Made by a program: the position numbers and the translations under genes | The notes under the pieces: generated by a model | What the model was told of the DNA's origin: nothing | Seen by the model: the letters and a program-made list of their open reading frames with translations, nothing else | Database searches by the model: none | In this document: in pieces, positions 32,266 to 43,451 of the stretch | Layout of the letters: each line of letters begins with the position of its first letter | Numbering within the stretch: position 1 is the stretch's first letter | DNA from: Geosiphon pyriformis | Taxonomy: Eukaryota; Glomeromycota; Glomeromycetes; Archaeosporales; Geosiphonaceae | Direction: 5' to 3' | DNA: 64,000 bases | Assembly (NCBI GenBank): GCA_016748015.1 | Contig: JAAOMT010000003.1 | Location: 473,242-537,241 of the forward strand

Positions 32266-33367
32266 CCGGAAGAAGATCCCCCAAGCACCATTTTCATCTC
32301 TGTTTATCACAATCCCACAATTCCGGCAGTTATACACTTTGAACCTTCCAATTCTTTGGATGTGTAAGCTTTGTTCTGGATAATAACATGGGCCCCTAAT
32401 TTCTCGGCCTTGCTGATCAGGCGTTGTCAAAAGTGATAACGCACCCAACAAAGCATTTTCTCAACAATTTTTCGTGTAATCTTTCTTGCTTTGCGATTCA
32501 ACATGTTCGACACTTCGAAAGAAGGAATAAAAATTGATTCGAATTCGCGGGTAAAGAATCAAACTGATTTCCGGTTAATTTCACTTTCCAGACATATAAC
32601 TTTTTGCTGCATCCGAAAATCGCCTTATCGACTCCCCAGGTCATTTTATTTTCATGTTTTGAGGAGGATGCTAATATCTTATCCTTTTTGCAAATGCGAA
32701 CTATACATCCAATAGTATGTTTGCCAATCTTGCCTACACCTTTTGTGGGAGGGTACCATGTAAAAGGTGTACGGACACCAGAATCAATAGATGGGATTCG
32801 CTCGGTTTTCGCAGCTGTTTTTGCATGTCGTCTACCCATGAAAACCTCCACTCATTAGTTTTGTGATAGTACGTAAGCTTGTCATCGAACTTTATCTTGC
32901 CATCTATTACCATGCCTCTTTTTTTCGAAATGAAGAGGCCACAAAGTGCGTTTATCATTATCCAGAATGGTGATAGGCTTATAACGATGTGTAGTAAGCA
33001 TGGACGGATTATGGAGATGAGTGACATACAAGCAATTCCATGTGGATTTCGAAAAATTCTGTGGATGAGTTATCATTTGTCTTCCACAGATCTTTTCGAG
33101 ATCGAAATGATAGAGACCTTGCCAATTCGCATTACGCTTAATTGCTTCTTCTCTAGTAATCAATGCTTCATTGATTATATTTGCAGGTGATTTGTACTGG
33201 ATACTATAAAGCAACATTCCGAGACACACAACAGTTTGCATAAAGTTGCGCTTCCCCTTCCCCCACCTATATTGCAGCTTTTCGGAGTTTTTCATCTTCG
33301 CGTTTATTAGCGTCTTTTCCTCCTCGAACATCTTAAGTTTATCTTTGATGGAGTGAGGCTTTGTCAA
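32245..33367 (-). pseudogene. Fanzor/TnpB-like RNA-guided nuclease, frameshifted relic
   Basis: Minus-strand segments in different frames follow a TnpB/Fanzor order. An N-terminal part (33367-32882) is followed by FDDKLTYYHKTNEWRF and RuvC-I SIDSGVRTPFTWY (near 32760), then PTKGVGKIGKHTIGCI, RuvC-II IPSFEVSNM with NRKARKITRKIVEKML (32530-32470), QNKAYTSKE, then half a zinc ribbon YNCRNCGIVINRDENGA (RuvC-III Asp) ending in FFRALLDKH. The three acidic residues are present but the frame shifts at least twice, one stop interrupts RuvC-II to III, and the first CxxC of the ribbon is missing. TnpB-family proteins are guided by an RNA from the 3' end of the locus. A generic IS transposase remnant is less likely. 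Confidence 0.72.
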
Positions 33368-34285
33368 AGCCTGTTGCGATGTCGAGTCCAGTAGACAACA
33401 GTATTATAAAAAAATCTCTTCAAGTCCAGCCACTGCTTCAAGAGCTGTTGTTCAGATACACCTTGATTAATAGTGTACACTCACAAAAACATACCTTTGT
33501 TTTAAGGTAACTCGATAGCACCTGACAATTCCATGCAGATCACCGAGTGGTAGAGGGATTCTAAAGGTGCCAACATCAAATAAAGCTGCGTCTATAGCTA
33601 ACATTCTCATTACTCAGGAAGAATAAAAAATTACTGGACGATTATGCTCTATCAATTTCTTCTGATAAATCTCTGCGAGATAGTGGGATTTGGCTAAATT
33701 GATTTCAGACATCTTTTCCGTTTTAGTGGCAGCATTGTCTATCAGCCCATATTCTTGACCCCACGATAGCCTGTTATCAAACTGTGAATGGGTTGAGAGT
33801 ATCTTTCATCTTCTTACGTTTGCTACAAGCTGCTGTCACTTTTTCCTTGTACTTTTCGCCTGTTTTGACACTCACGTCAATGGTATGCATTGCAGAATGG
33901 TGGAAAAGATCTATTGGAAGAGGTCGAAGGCAAATCGGTAAAGTCTATCACGGTGGATCCCGATCGTTTGAAATTGAAACCTGACCGACATCGCTGAGAT
34001 CTTCTTTTTTCATTGCATTAGAGACACACGGGCATAGAGGTAACCTTTGTTGGTAGTAGAGGTGGTGGTGGAGGTGGGGGTGGTAGTGATATCAGTATTT
34101 TAAGAAAAAGGTGGGGTATTTATTTTCGCGATCTTGAAACTAATAAGCATTATTAAGTATTTTATTGATGGGCATTATGTCGTTTTCATAGAAAAAATTG
34201 AGCTCTAGTGTTAATAACTATGTAATTAATGATACAAAAACCACTCTAGTTCATTTCACTCTATATTAAGGATAAATTTTAATAA
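33368..34285. other. Degenerate region upstream of the Fanzor/TnpB relic
   Basis: Short protein-like pieces on the minus strand (IDVSVKTGEKYKEKV near 33880; EINLAKSHYLAEIYQKK near 33690) may be N-terminal remains of the nuclease gene or of a partner. A plus-strand piece, GKDLLEEVEGKS near 33905, is also open. At 34051-34087 there is a G-rich run of GGT/GGA units. No complete gene could be built. Confidence 0.4.
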
Positions 34286-35324
34286 TCAGCGTGATTTTAA
34301 TGCCATAAAATGGACACCAACTTTTTCCGGCTTATCATTGAACAAAAGACCCCTTATTTCGAGGCTCGATGCTATAATGGTTTTAAGGTACAAATATATG
34401 GCTACGTAGTATGGAAGAAAGTATGGGTTATAGATATGGGAATCTGAAATAAATAAAGATTATATAGATTTAGTGAGATCTCAAGTACCAAATCCTTGCC
34501 GAATTCTAATGGTACACGTCAAAATTGAAATCTACTTACAAAATTCTTTACCCTGAGAAGCTTTATTCGCATCAAAATCGTTCTGATCTACAGTTCGTCT
34601 TGTCAAGTCATGAGCAATCAAAGAAGTTGTAATTAAACAATACAACGAAAAAATGAGACGATGAACATGTGAATGTGTCCATTTTCTCAAATGCATGAAT
34701 CGATTAGGAATGCTTAAGAGATCAATGCGTTGCTTTTCTTGGAAAAAGTAACAAGCAATAAATAATGGGGAATTCCATAATGCGGTGAACGTCGCGGGAT
34801 AGTCTTTCCGTCGACATTCAAGATATATAAAAAATCCAATTAAACTGGTAATGACAAAGTATAGTACCGCCCCTCCCATTAAACTCCAGGTTAGGGCTGA
34901 GGCGGCACACAAATCGACATCCGGTTGATAATGAATGGGTTGGCAGGCCTCAAACAAAAATATGTGCGTGCCATTATTACTACTAATATGCTTCACCGCT
35001 CCTTTCAAGATATGATATCCAAGTAATGCGGAGTTGGTAATGAATAACTTTCAGCCAAATTATAAAATGAGGTTAAAATAATTTAAAATCCAAAGTGAAG
35101 ATCATTTGGCTAAAAAAAAAATTGATACTGACTTCATAAAATGGAACTATACGAGAGAGTATTTCCCCTCGAGGAATGACTCTTCCGTTTTGTTGGGGTC
35201 TATATTGGATTCCGTTGGAGTCAGTATGCGGAACAGATTCTGATTTAGATCCTTCACTAAGAACTGTGGAACTTCCATTTTGAATTTGACGATAGTTTGG
35301 TGTCAAAGATTCTGAAGGATTCAT
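34286..35324 (-). CDS. Multi-pass membrane protein of unknown function
   Basis: Three exons on the minus strand: 35324-35133, 35047-34540, 34443-34286; 285 residues. It starts MNPSESLTPNYRQIQNGSST. The first 60 or so residues are polar and Ser/Gln/Asn-rich. Hydrophobic segments follow: LFITNSALLGYHILKGAV, LMGGAVLYFVITSLIGFFI, ALWNSPLFIACYFF, LIFSLYCLITTSLIA and PYYVAIYLYLKTIIASS, so about five helices. A Cys-containing loop (CQPIHYQPDVDLC) may be disulfide-bonded outside the cytosol. I do not recognise a family. It is divergent from the next gene, with 315 bp between the start codons. Confidence 0.7.
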
Positions 35325-35639
35325 TATTTCAAGTCTGCAAACTTTTATGTATAGTATTGTATAGCTTTGAGAAACTCTTTTAGATGCTTAGATTTGGAAG
35401 GTTGTTAGAAAATCTAGAAATGGTAAAGGGGGAAAAATAATTTATTGAATGTTTCTAGATGAAAAGCTCGGTAAATATCTCTTTTTAGAGAAAATGAGAA
35501 GTTAATATGCAAAAGAGTGGCAAGAGGTCAACAGGGTCCAGCCGTAAGTGTTTGGGAAGCAAAGAAATAACCGGTCTTTTTACAATCTGAAGCATAGCCT
35601 TGTAGCACTACCAATATTTGAGATCGACCTGATGCAATC
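35325..35639. promoter_or_regulatory. Shared intergenic promoter of a divergent gene pair
   Basis: 315 bp between two start codons pointing away from each other. It must hold both promoters. I see no clear TATA box; a CAAGAGGTCAACAGGGTCC stretch near 35520 is the only GC-richer part. Confidence 0.5.
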
Positions 35640-36927
35640 ATGCAACTAGCCTCTGAAGCTATAAATAAGTGGGGCGTTCACAGGTTAACAACCTTCGGAA
35701 AAATGCCTGAACAGTTTCCAGAGTCTGACTATGTTTTTCATTTTGATGCACCAGGTCAAACAATATTTGAAAGCTCAACAATATCGGAAGGGCGATCTTC
35801 ACGGCTCTTGCCACCAAGTTACGAAGAAGCGATATTTAATGGGGAAAATCCTTCACGAGTTGTGGTCTCACCTGTGGCCAGGTTCGAGACTCCTGTGGGG
35901 CTGGAGCAAGTTTTTATTGACTCGCAAGGGGATAACAGCGAAGGAGTTCCCTTATTAAATAAAGGAGATAAAAATTCAGAATCTATAGAGTCTATTTCAA
36001 ACAAGCCCTATATTCACTCTCAAGACGCTACTGGGCAAATCTTACCACCTCCACCTAGTTATACAATATCTGATGCGTCTTTTGAAAGGACAAAGCAAGG
36101 AGTTTCCTCAGATGATGAGAAACTCAATATAGAACTAGAAGCATTGTTACGTTTCTTTGAAGCCCACAACGACAAACCAGAGATGGCTGTTAGCATACGC
36201 GGTAATAATTAGAGCCAAAAGCATTCTGAATTCATTCTTTGAATATATGAATCAAACGATTCTTATGAAAATCCTAAGGTTGGCATGAGGAAAGTCGTTG
36301 GGAGTCTGTTGTTGAGAGGGGTGAAGATGGAAACTTGCATCATGGTTCACGAAGCACTACAGTAGAAATTACAGATTTCCATTTGAATTTCGACGTCACA
36401 CAGTTTATTTCTAGTCATGGACATATTTTCACCATTCCCCAGAAGAAAAATCAACCCACCAAAGAAATTCGGGAATTAATGGAGGAATACCTGAATCACA
36501 AAAACAGTTTAAAAGAAATCGATATGAAAAAGGTAAGTGATTATTGCTTCAATACAATTTTAACGTGACATATTATTCAAGGGTACTTTTATAGGTCGTG
36601 ATATGGGAGTATGAAGGGCTTTCAAAAGCAATTACAGCAACAATAAGGCATAAGGGCTTTAAAGAAAAATTGACTATTTCTTTCCCGCTTCGCAATCATG
36701 TTGTCGCTGTTTATGCCAACACAAAGCTCAGCCAATTATCTCGAAATGGCTGGGTTCGTTTCTTTTGTTTTATCACTTGTTTATGGATCATATTTTGGCC
36801 ACTTGCTTGGTTCTATAGAAAAAGTTTCAAAAACCAACTGCAGAGTGAATTCAAAATGAATATTCCGCCTGGTGTATGGTTCAACCAGAACGTTCAAACT
36901 ATTGTAGATACTGTACGTTGGTTGTGA
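35640..36927 (+). CDS. Conserved fungal-type membrane protein with PPxY motifs
   Basis: Three exons: 35640-36201, 36279-36532, 36595-36927; 382 residues if the first ATG is used, or shorter from ATG 35703 (MPEQFPESDY). The N-terminal half is disordered and carries PPSYEEA and PPPPSY, ligands for WW domains of Rsp5/NEDD4-type ubiquitin ligases. The C-terminal half is folded: W-rich VEITDFHLNFDVTQFI, a beta-rich part, one strong hydrophobic hairpin (VRFFCFITCLWIIFWPLAWF) and a tail ending NVQTIVDTVRWL. I recall similar unnamed fungal proteins but no function. A membrane adaptor or trafficking role is inference. Confidence 0.75.
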
Positions 36928-37116
36928 AGAAGCGACCGTTTGGAATTGAAAATGTAAATTATTAATTTCTACACAAAGTCACAGGTAAATGGTGAAAAGA
37001 GAATTCTCGAGTGGCAAAAGTTGATAGGAGTGGTATAATTATACAAATTACTCAATAATTAAAGGTTTAATGAACTTTGCTTAACATAACTCCCAGATAT
37101 AGCTCCTAGGTTTCAA

Positions 37117-37573
37117 CTATTTTGATTTTGAGTCCAACTCTTTCTGAAATTCTCTTAAATCCCACACGGGTTTCTCGGACTCCGCGGCCTTTTTAAGAAG
37201 AGCCATGAGAGCCGCATTTTTCTCGCGATTTGTTTCTCTGTTCTTATCGACCTCTTTCTTTAGCTCTGGTGATAGGCTCTACAATATTCAATTTAAATAA
37301 TATTTAATTTAAATAAAAATTATTAATATTCAATTAGGTAAAACAAGAACAATTATTGGTAAATACGCTATTAATTACTTGATAAACTTTTTCGTCAGAT
37401 GGAGATGTTAATTTCATTAAGCCATAACCGAAGCCAATTACGGCACCACTGACCACAATGGTTCCTATCCAGCGTTGAGCAGTACTTAAGTACATTTTAT
37501 ACATTTGAAAGTTCTGTGGGAAATAGTCCATCTTATACTCGATCTGTTGAGAGAAACCTTGTGATTGGGTCAT
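37117..37573 (-). CDS. CBP4: Complex III assembly factor, CBP4/UQCC3-like
   Basis: Two exons on the minus strand: 37573-37379 and 37278-37117; 118 residues. After a polar start (MTQSQGFSQQIEYKMDYF) there is one transmembrane segment, IGTIVVSGAVIGFGYGLMK, directly followed by LTSPSDEKVYQSLSPELKKE and a charged coiled-coil tail (NREKNAALMALLKKAAESEK). The membrane helix plus the (K/V)-x-T-P/S-P-x-E and LSPEL pattern matches CBP4/UQCC3, inner-membrane proteins needed to build cytochrome bc1. The start may be internal (MYLSTAQRW), which would give the more usual short N-terminus. It converges with the gene upstream (190 bp). Confidence 0.7.
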
Positions 37574-40067
37574 CGCGATGATGTAATCAAAAAAAATGAA
37601 AAACATGATTAACCCATTTTTGTGAATTACAAGATTTTTAAAATACAGAAATCTTTTTACTTTATTTAAAATGAGAACCTATTAACAATTATCAGCCTTT
37701 TTTAGTTTTTAAAAATGGGGACAGGTTTTAGTGGCTATATTAGTATATAGCCAAGAATTAGATTTGTTAATGGCTGAAATTTTGGAAATAATTCCATGTA
37801 TTAAGAAAATAAGTTTTTTTTTACAAGGAGGCTACAAGACATAGCTATTGCATTATTTTTTGGTTTATCCGTTGTAAAAACACATAATTTTTAGAGAGTT
37901 TAATATTCGTTATAACAGAATTCTTCTTTGATTTACACAATAGTTTTTAACAATAGATAAAACTTTGAAAATAAATGCTAATAATACAAATTACAATATT
38001 TAGCTAGTATTTTAATAACAGTACAAATATCTATTTATTGATATTAACTATAAACATAAAGTTTAAAAATTTCAAATAGCTTAATAATTCCTCATCTTTA
38101 AAAGAAATTATCACTTTTGAACCTTCTTGGAGCTAAATATATCATTCTAATAATTAGTAGGGTAAAATACAGGTCTGTTAGTTATAAATTTTCCTGATAA
38201 AAATATGCGCTATTTTAAAGAAACCATATCACATTTTCTTAAATGACTTTTACTAATTTGGTTAAGAACGATTTCTCAATCCGCTAAACAATGGAAACTT
38301 CATTCCTAACCTAAAAAATCAAGATATATTTGACAATAAGGGTCATTTTCTTTACATGCTAATTTTGGAACACAAAATTAATATTAAAATCGGGATTAAA
38401 TGATTTTAGAATAAATTTCTGGAGATTAATTCTATAAAATGCAACTATTGTTAAATGAAGACCTTTTTTCGCTAAAAATTTTCAACTCGGATTTTCTAAA
38501 GTCATGAGAATTTTTATATTTATTCAGTAGCCCAAATTTGGGATATTTTTTGTTTAATTATTTTTATGTTTGTACCATAACAATATTTTATAATGAATGA
38601 AGAAAGTGACAACACATTTTAACGAAAATAATAAAGATTTTAAAAAGCTTTTGATTTTATTAAAAATATTTATAAATTAATGTACAGTTGAATTTCATAT
38701 TTTAAAAAAATAAAATTTGTATAATTTAAAATAACATATTTTAGATTTATTTATTTATTAAATAAAACACACATGCATTTTAATTATAATAAACCATACT
38801 AATATTATTATTATTATAATATAAAAGCGAATTTAATTTTTATCATATAATAATATTTGCTATTATTTTATTTTTTTTTAGTTTTTTGTAATTTATTTAC
38901 AATAATAAAAATAATGTTTTGGTTCATTTTTTATTAAATAAATTTTTAGGTGGTTCCAGAGTGGATGGTAATGATTCATCGTGTACATGAACAAAGCAAT
39001 ATTGTCGAGGTTTTTTCCTGAGAAAGTTGAACGAATTATACAGAGACCAATGTTTTGTGAATACATTCTTTGGGTTCACTAAATGTTGTGCAATATTGGC
39101 TTCCTGCTGTTGAAGATCTTCTTATACTGATGATTTTTCCTTGGCAGAAAACAATTTTGCCTTGCGAATAATTTTGTTCTAAGCATTACGAAGGGCATAA
39201 TTAAGAAACCTTTCATCAGAAACTTCAAGAGAACATTTATGGTAAAAAGTTATTCGTTCTTCATCTTGAAAAAATATATTCCCAATAGGCGTCGAAATGA
39301 TTTTAACTCCAGTAATTGGGGGAAGCAAAATGAAGACCTTTTAATGGCGAAATAAAATCTATCGCAGAGCAGGTCAAACGCCAATGAACTGCCCACAAAG
39401 CTGATGCAATGAAGAACAGCGAGAAAAAATAATGCCCACTAGTATATTTGAATGAGAGAGTGAACAATCATCTGCCAACTGAAATCCAAAGATCTACTTC
39501 TGAAATATCTTGCTTCAAAAATTCATTGATTTGTCCGGAAGCACTTGCTACAATCTTTGAAGTCTTACCACACAAGCCTCAAATCGATTTTACGGTAGAC
39601 CTTTGGGTTTGCGTGGCTTATATGTGACATCACAAGCTCGCTTTATCTAGTTTGTTTATACTATCTTTAAATGTTTGGCTCATAATAATCAGTTATCTAC
39701 TCTATCAACGTGTTTTCGGTATTTATCTATTTAGTTTTCGACAAACTTGTGAACGTTATATGCAGGGCTTTCTGTGCAATCCAAAAACGCAAGAATATTC
39801 GCTAAAATCCTTAAAAAGTAATAATTAATTACTTACAAGTAACATTTAGTTTTCCGACCATAAACCAATCACAATTCTAGCATTAATGCCATGCGTCTAA
39901 TTAAGTGAGATCTATTTACTTCATAACCGAGAATTTCAAACTTTTTTATGCACGGCCGCGTTTCATTTAATTGTACAACGCGTACAGTGCATGGTTTTAA
40001 CAGACGAATAATGTTTATTGTGCTAAAACCCGAATAGACCTTCACGTAATGTTAAAATCTTTAATAT
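37574..40067. other. AT-rich intergenic region
   Basis: Over 2.4 kb without a supported gene. 38950-39650 is less AT-rich and may hold eroded coding sequence (for example near 39470-39600), but I could not assign it. The rest is poly-A/T-rich spacer. Confidence 0.6.
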
Positions 40068-40240
40068 CATAACCCTCCTCTCCCTTTTCCCTCTTTCCCT
40101 AGTCGTTCTCTTGTTTGGTTGTTTCTGAATCCCTCACCTTTCCCTATTGCCTAGCAGCAATAGCTTTACTCATTCTCTTTTAATTTATTACTTTCCCCTC
40201 TACTTTTTCCTCCCTCTCTTCAAAGATTTTTTCTTTCGAT
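40068..40240 (+). promoter_or_regulatory. Pyrimidine-rich promoter region of chitin synthase
   Basis: Repeated CCCTCCTCTCCC, CCCTCTTTCCC and CCTCCCTCTC runs stand 240-410 bp before the ATG. CT-rich tracts just upstream of transcription starts are common in strongly expressed fungal genes. The exact start is unknown. Confidence 0.5.
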
Positions 40241-40479
40241 TATTTATTAATTTGCTGTCTACGACAAATGTTCTTGCAAGTCAAAGCAATCTCGTTTACA
40301 GTGACTTCTTAAAAATACCTTCGAAAGCATCTTGATAAAAAATACTCAATTATTCTACAATTCATCCCAAATTTCGTAAATAATACTTTGAAGATATAAC
40401 TTTTTACCATCAATCAATTGACTTTTAATTATTAAAATTCCATTTTGGAATTTTTGCAAAAAAATTAAAAACGAACAAA

Positions 40480-43451
40480 ATGTCCTACCAAGATATTTAT
40501 GGTAGTTATTATTCACAACCACAACCATCGCCTGGCGGATACCCTCCAAGACAGCCATCACCACCACATCAACAACAGCAATACTATCAAAAACAACAAC
40601 AACAATCACCACCACAACCAACGCTTCCAATAATATCAACACAAAATGCTTACCATCAATATAATCCTCAACCTGCCATCGACCATAATTTGCAACGACA
40701 AATCCCATATAACGATCATCCCGTTAACATGAATTTTAAACAACCATCACCTGCATTTTCCGAGAAAGCGGACCGCCGAAGAGTGAGTAAAACATTTTTT
40801 TTGTGATGATTCATACAATTAACTAAATGATTAGTGAATTGTTGAAAGATATGTTCTAAAATTTTTTATTCAATTTTCTAAATATATATTATTCCTATTT
40901 ACAGTCCTTCCGTCATGTCGAACTCACTTATGGAAATCTGGTGCTTGATTGTCCAGTTCCGGACAAAATTTTGCGAAATGTAGGTTATACCTCCGGGGAA
41001 GAATTCACAAAAATGAGATATACGGCTGTCACTTGTGATCCGGACGATTTTTCCGATCAAAAATATACACTTCGTCAGAAACAATATGGCCGGGAAACCG
41101 AATTAATGATTGTAATGACTATGTACAATGAAGATGACCAACTCTTCGTTAAAACCATGAGTTCAGCAATCAAGAACGTTGCACATCTTTGTACTCGTGA
41201 CAAATCCCGGACTTGGGGCCCTGAGGGCTGGAAAAAAGTGGTTGTATGCGTGGTATCCGATGGTCGTAACAAAATCAATAAGCGCGTTCTTAAAGTACTT
41301 GGTGCGATGGGTTGTTATCAAGAAGGCGTCATGAAAGACAACGTGAATGGAAAAAATGTCACCGGACATGTATTCGAGTATACCTCACAATTGATGGTCG
41401 ATAGTAATATGGATGTCCGTGGAGCCGACAAAAAAATCCCCCCAGTACAGATTTTGTTTTGTTTAAAAGAAAAGAACGCAAAAAAATTGAATTCCCATCG
41501 TTGGTTCTTTAACGCTTTCGCTGCACAATTGGTTCCTCGCGTTTGTATCTTGCTGGATGTTGGAACAAAACCATCGCATACTTCAATTTACCATCTGTGG
41601 AAAGGTAAGAATTCTAAAATTATTTGGTTGCCCAATCTTTTTATCAATTTTTAAAATATATAAATGAAATATTTTGCCAATTGAATATTTAGCTTTCGAT
41701 CGTGATCCAAGTGTGGGTGGAGCATGTGGTGAAATTTGTGCAGAGCTGGGTCGTGGTTGCTTAAACACCCTTAATCCATTGGTTGCCTCGCAAAACTTTG
41801 AATACAAAATGTCTAATATTCTCGATAAACCATTGGAATCCGTCTTTGGCTATATTTCTGTATTGCCCGGTGCCTTCTCCGCTTACCGTTACCAGGCGTT
41901 GTTGAACACGTCACGAGATAAGGGTCCTTTGGCTTCCTATTTCAAAGGTGAAACTATGCACGGAACGGGAGATGCTGGAATATTCGAGGCTAATATGTAC
42001 TTGGCCGAAGATCGTATTTTGTGCTTTGAATTAGTTGCGAAAAAGAATGAAGGATGGAAATTAAAATACGTCAAGGTAAAGAAGCTGAAAACAAAATTAA
42101 TAATATTGATGGAAAATTGATTAAAATTTCTCTTTCGATCTTCCCCCCATTTCTTCAGGCGGCAAAAGCCGAAACTGATGTACCAGATACCGTGGCTGAA
42201 TTTATTTCCCAACGCCGTCGTTGGCTGAATGGCTCCTTCTTTGCCGCTTTCTACTCGATCGCACATTTCGGGCGTATTTGGACCTCTGGTCAACCATTTC
42301 TGCGTAAGATTCTGTTACAAATCGAGTTCTTTTATAATGCTGTGAATCTATTTTTCAATTGGTTCGCTTTGGTAAGTTTTTTATGAGATTAATTTCAAAA
42401 AAGATCTCGGAGCTTGTACTGAGTAAGTTCAATTTCTTGTAGGGAAATTTCTATTTGACATTTTACTTCTTGACTTCCGCTACCACCGCCGTCCCAGCAA
42501 CTGACCCGTTCAAAGGCTACGGTGATGAACTGTTTCAAGCTGTTCGTGGATTATACATGATGGTCATTGTTGCTATATTCATTTGTTCGCTCGGAAATCG
42601 CCCACAAGGATCAAAGTTTATTTATACGCTGTGCATATTACTTTTCGCATTCATCATGGGAATCATGCTCTATTGTGCGTTTTACACAGTATATCTTAGT
42701 GTACCGCATAAAGTATCGGAATATAAAAATATCAAATACTACCTAAAACAAGCTGGATTCCGTGACATTGTAATCTCGCTTGCTTCAACTTATGGACTTT
42801 ACTTTGTCACTTCAATCCTTCACGGTAAACCGTGGCATATGTTTACTTGTCTAATTCAATACGTCTTCTTGGTTCCATTTTACGTGAACATTTTGATGGT
42901 CTACGCTTTCTGTAACACTCACGACGTATCATGGGGAACAAAAGGGGATAATGGGAATTCTGGGGATTTAGGAGGTGCAAAGACGGTCACAAAAGATGGC
43001 AAACAAATGGTTCAAGTTGAGGTACCTTTCGAACGTGAAGATATCAATTCCGCCTATGATCAAATGTTGCGAGAATTAAAGGTCAAAGTGCATGAAGAGA
43101 AACAACATCGCGATGCTGCCACAAAAAAAGACGACTATTATCGAATGTTCAGAACCAACTTGGTGTTAACTTGGATGTTTTCAAATGCTCTGCTCATTGT
43201 TTTCTTCACATCAACATGGTGGAGTAAATACATGGAGAGCAGATCACATAACAAAACCTATAACCCGTATTTGACATTTGGTAGGTTCTTCATAATATAT
43301 GTCTGTTTTTTAGAGAATTGTCCTGATCCTTTACAATCTCTTAAATTTGGAAAATTTCTGTTTTTCAGTATTTTGGTCGGTGACTGGCCTATCTGCAGTT
43401 CGAGCATTTGGCAGTGTATGGTATCTTGTGCTAAACCTTATATTCGGCTAA
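40480..43451 (+). CDS. CHS: Chitin synthase (division I, CHS1/2/3 type)
   Basis: Six exons: 40480-40782, 40905-41604, 41693-42075, 42159-42371, 42443-43280, 43369-43451; 839 residues. Exon 1 is a Pro/Gln-rich disordered tail. The catalytic domain follows: [23 protein letters not shown], the [10 protein letters not shown] block, [10 protein letters not shown], acceptor-site AEDRILCFE and the QRRRWLNGS signature. Helices follow ([36 protein letters not shown] and others), ending [15 protein letters not shown] plus a last helix. It polymerises UDP-GlcNAc into chitin at the plasma membrane. All introns are phase-consistent. No myosin domain is present, so it is not class V/VII. Confidence 0.95.

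Noticed and set aside
33520-33560. Possible tRNA-like sequence (GAGTGGTAGAGGG)
   Set aside because: I could not fold a cloverleaf around it or find an acceptor stem; the match to a D-loop-like string is too short.
40355-40708. 117-codon minus-strand frame rich in Val
   Set aside because: Antisense of the Pro/Gln-rich first exon of chitin synthase.
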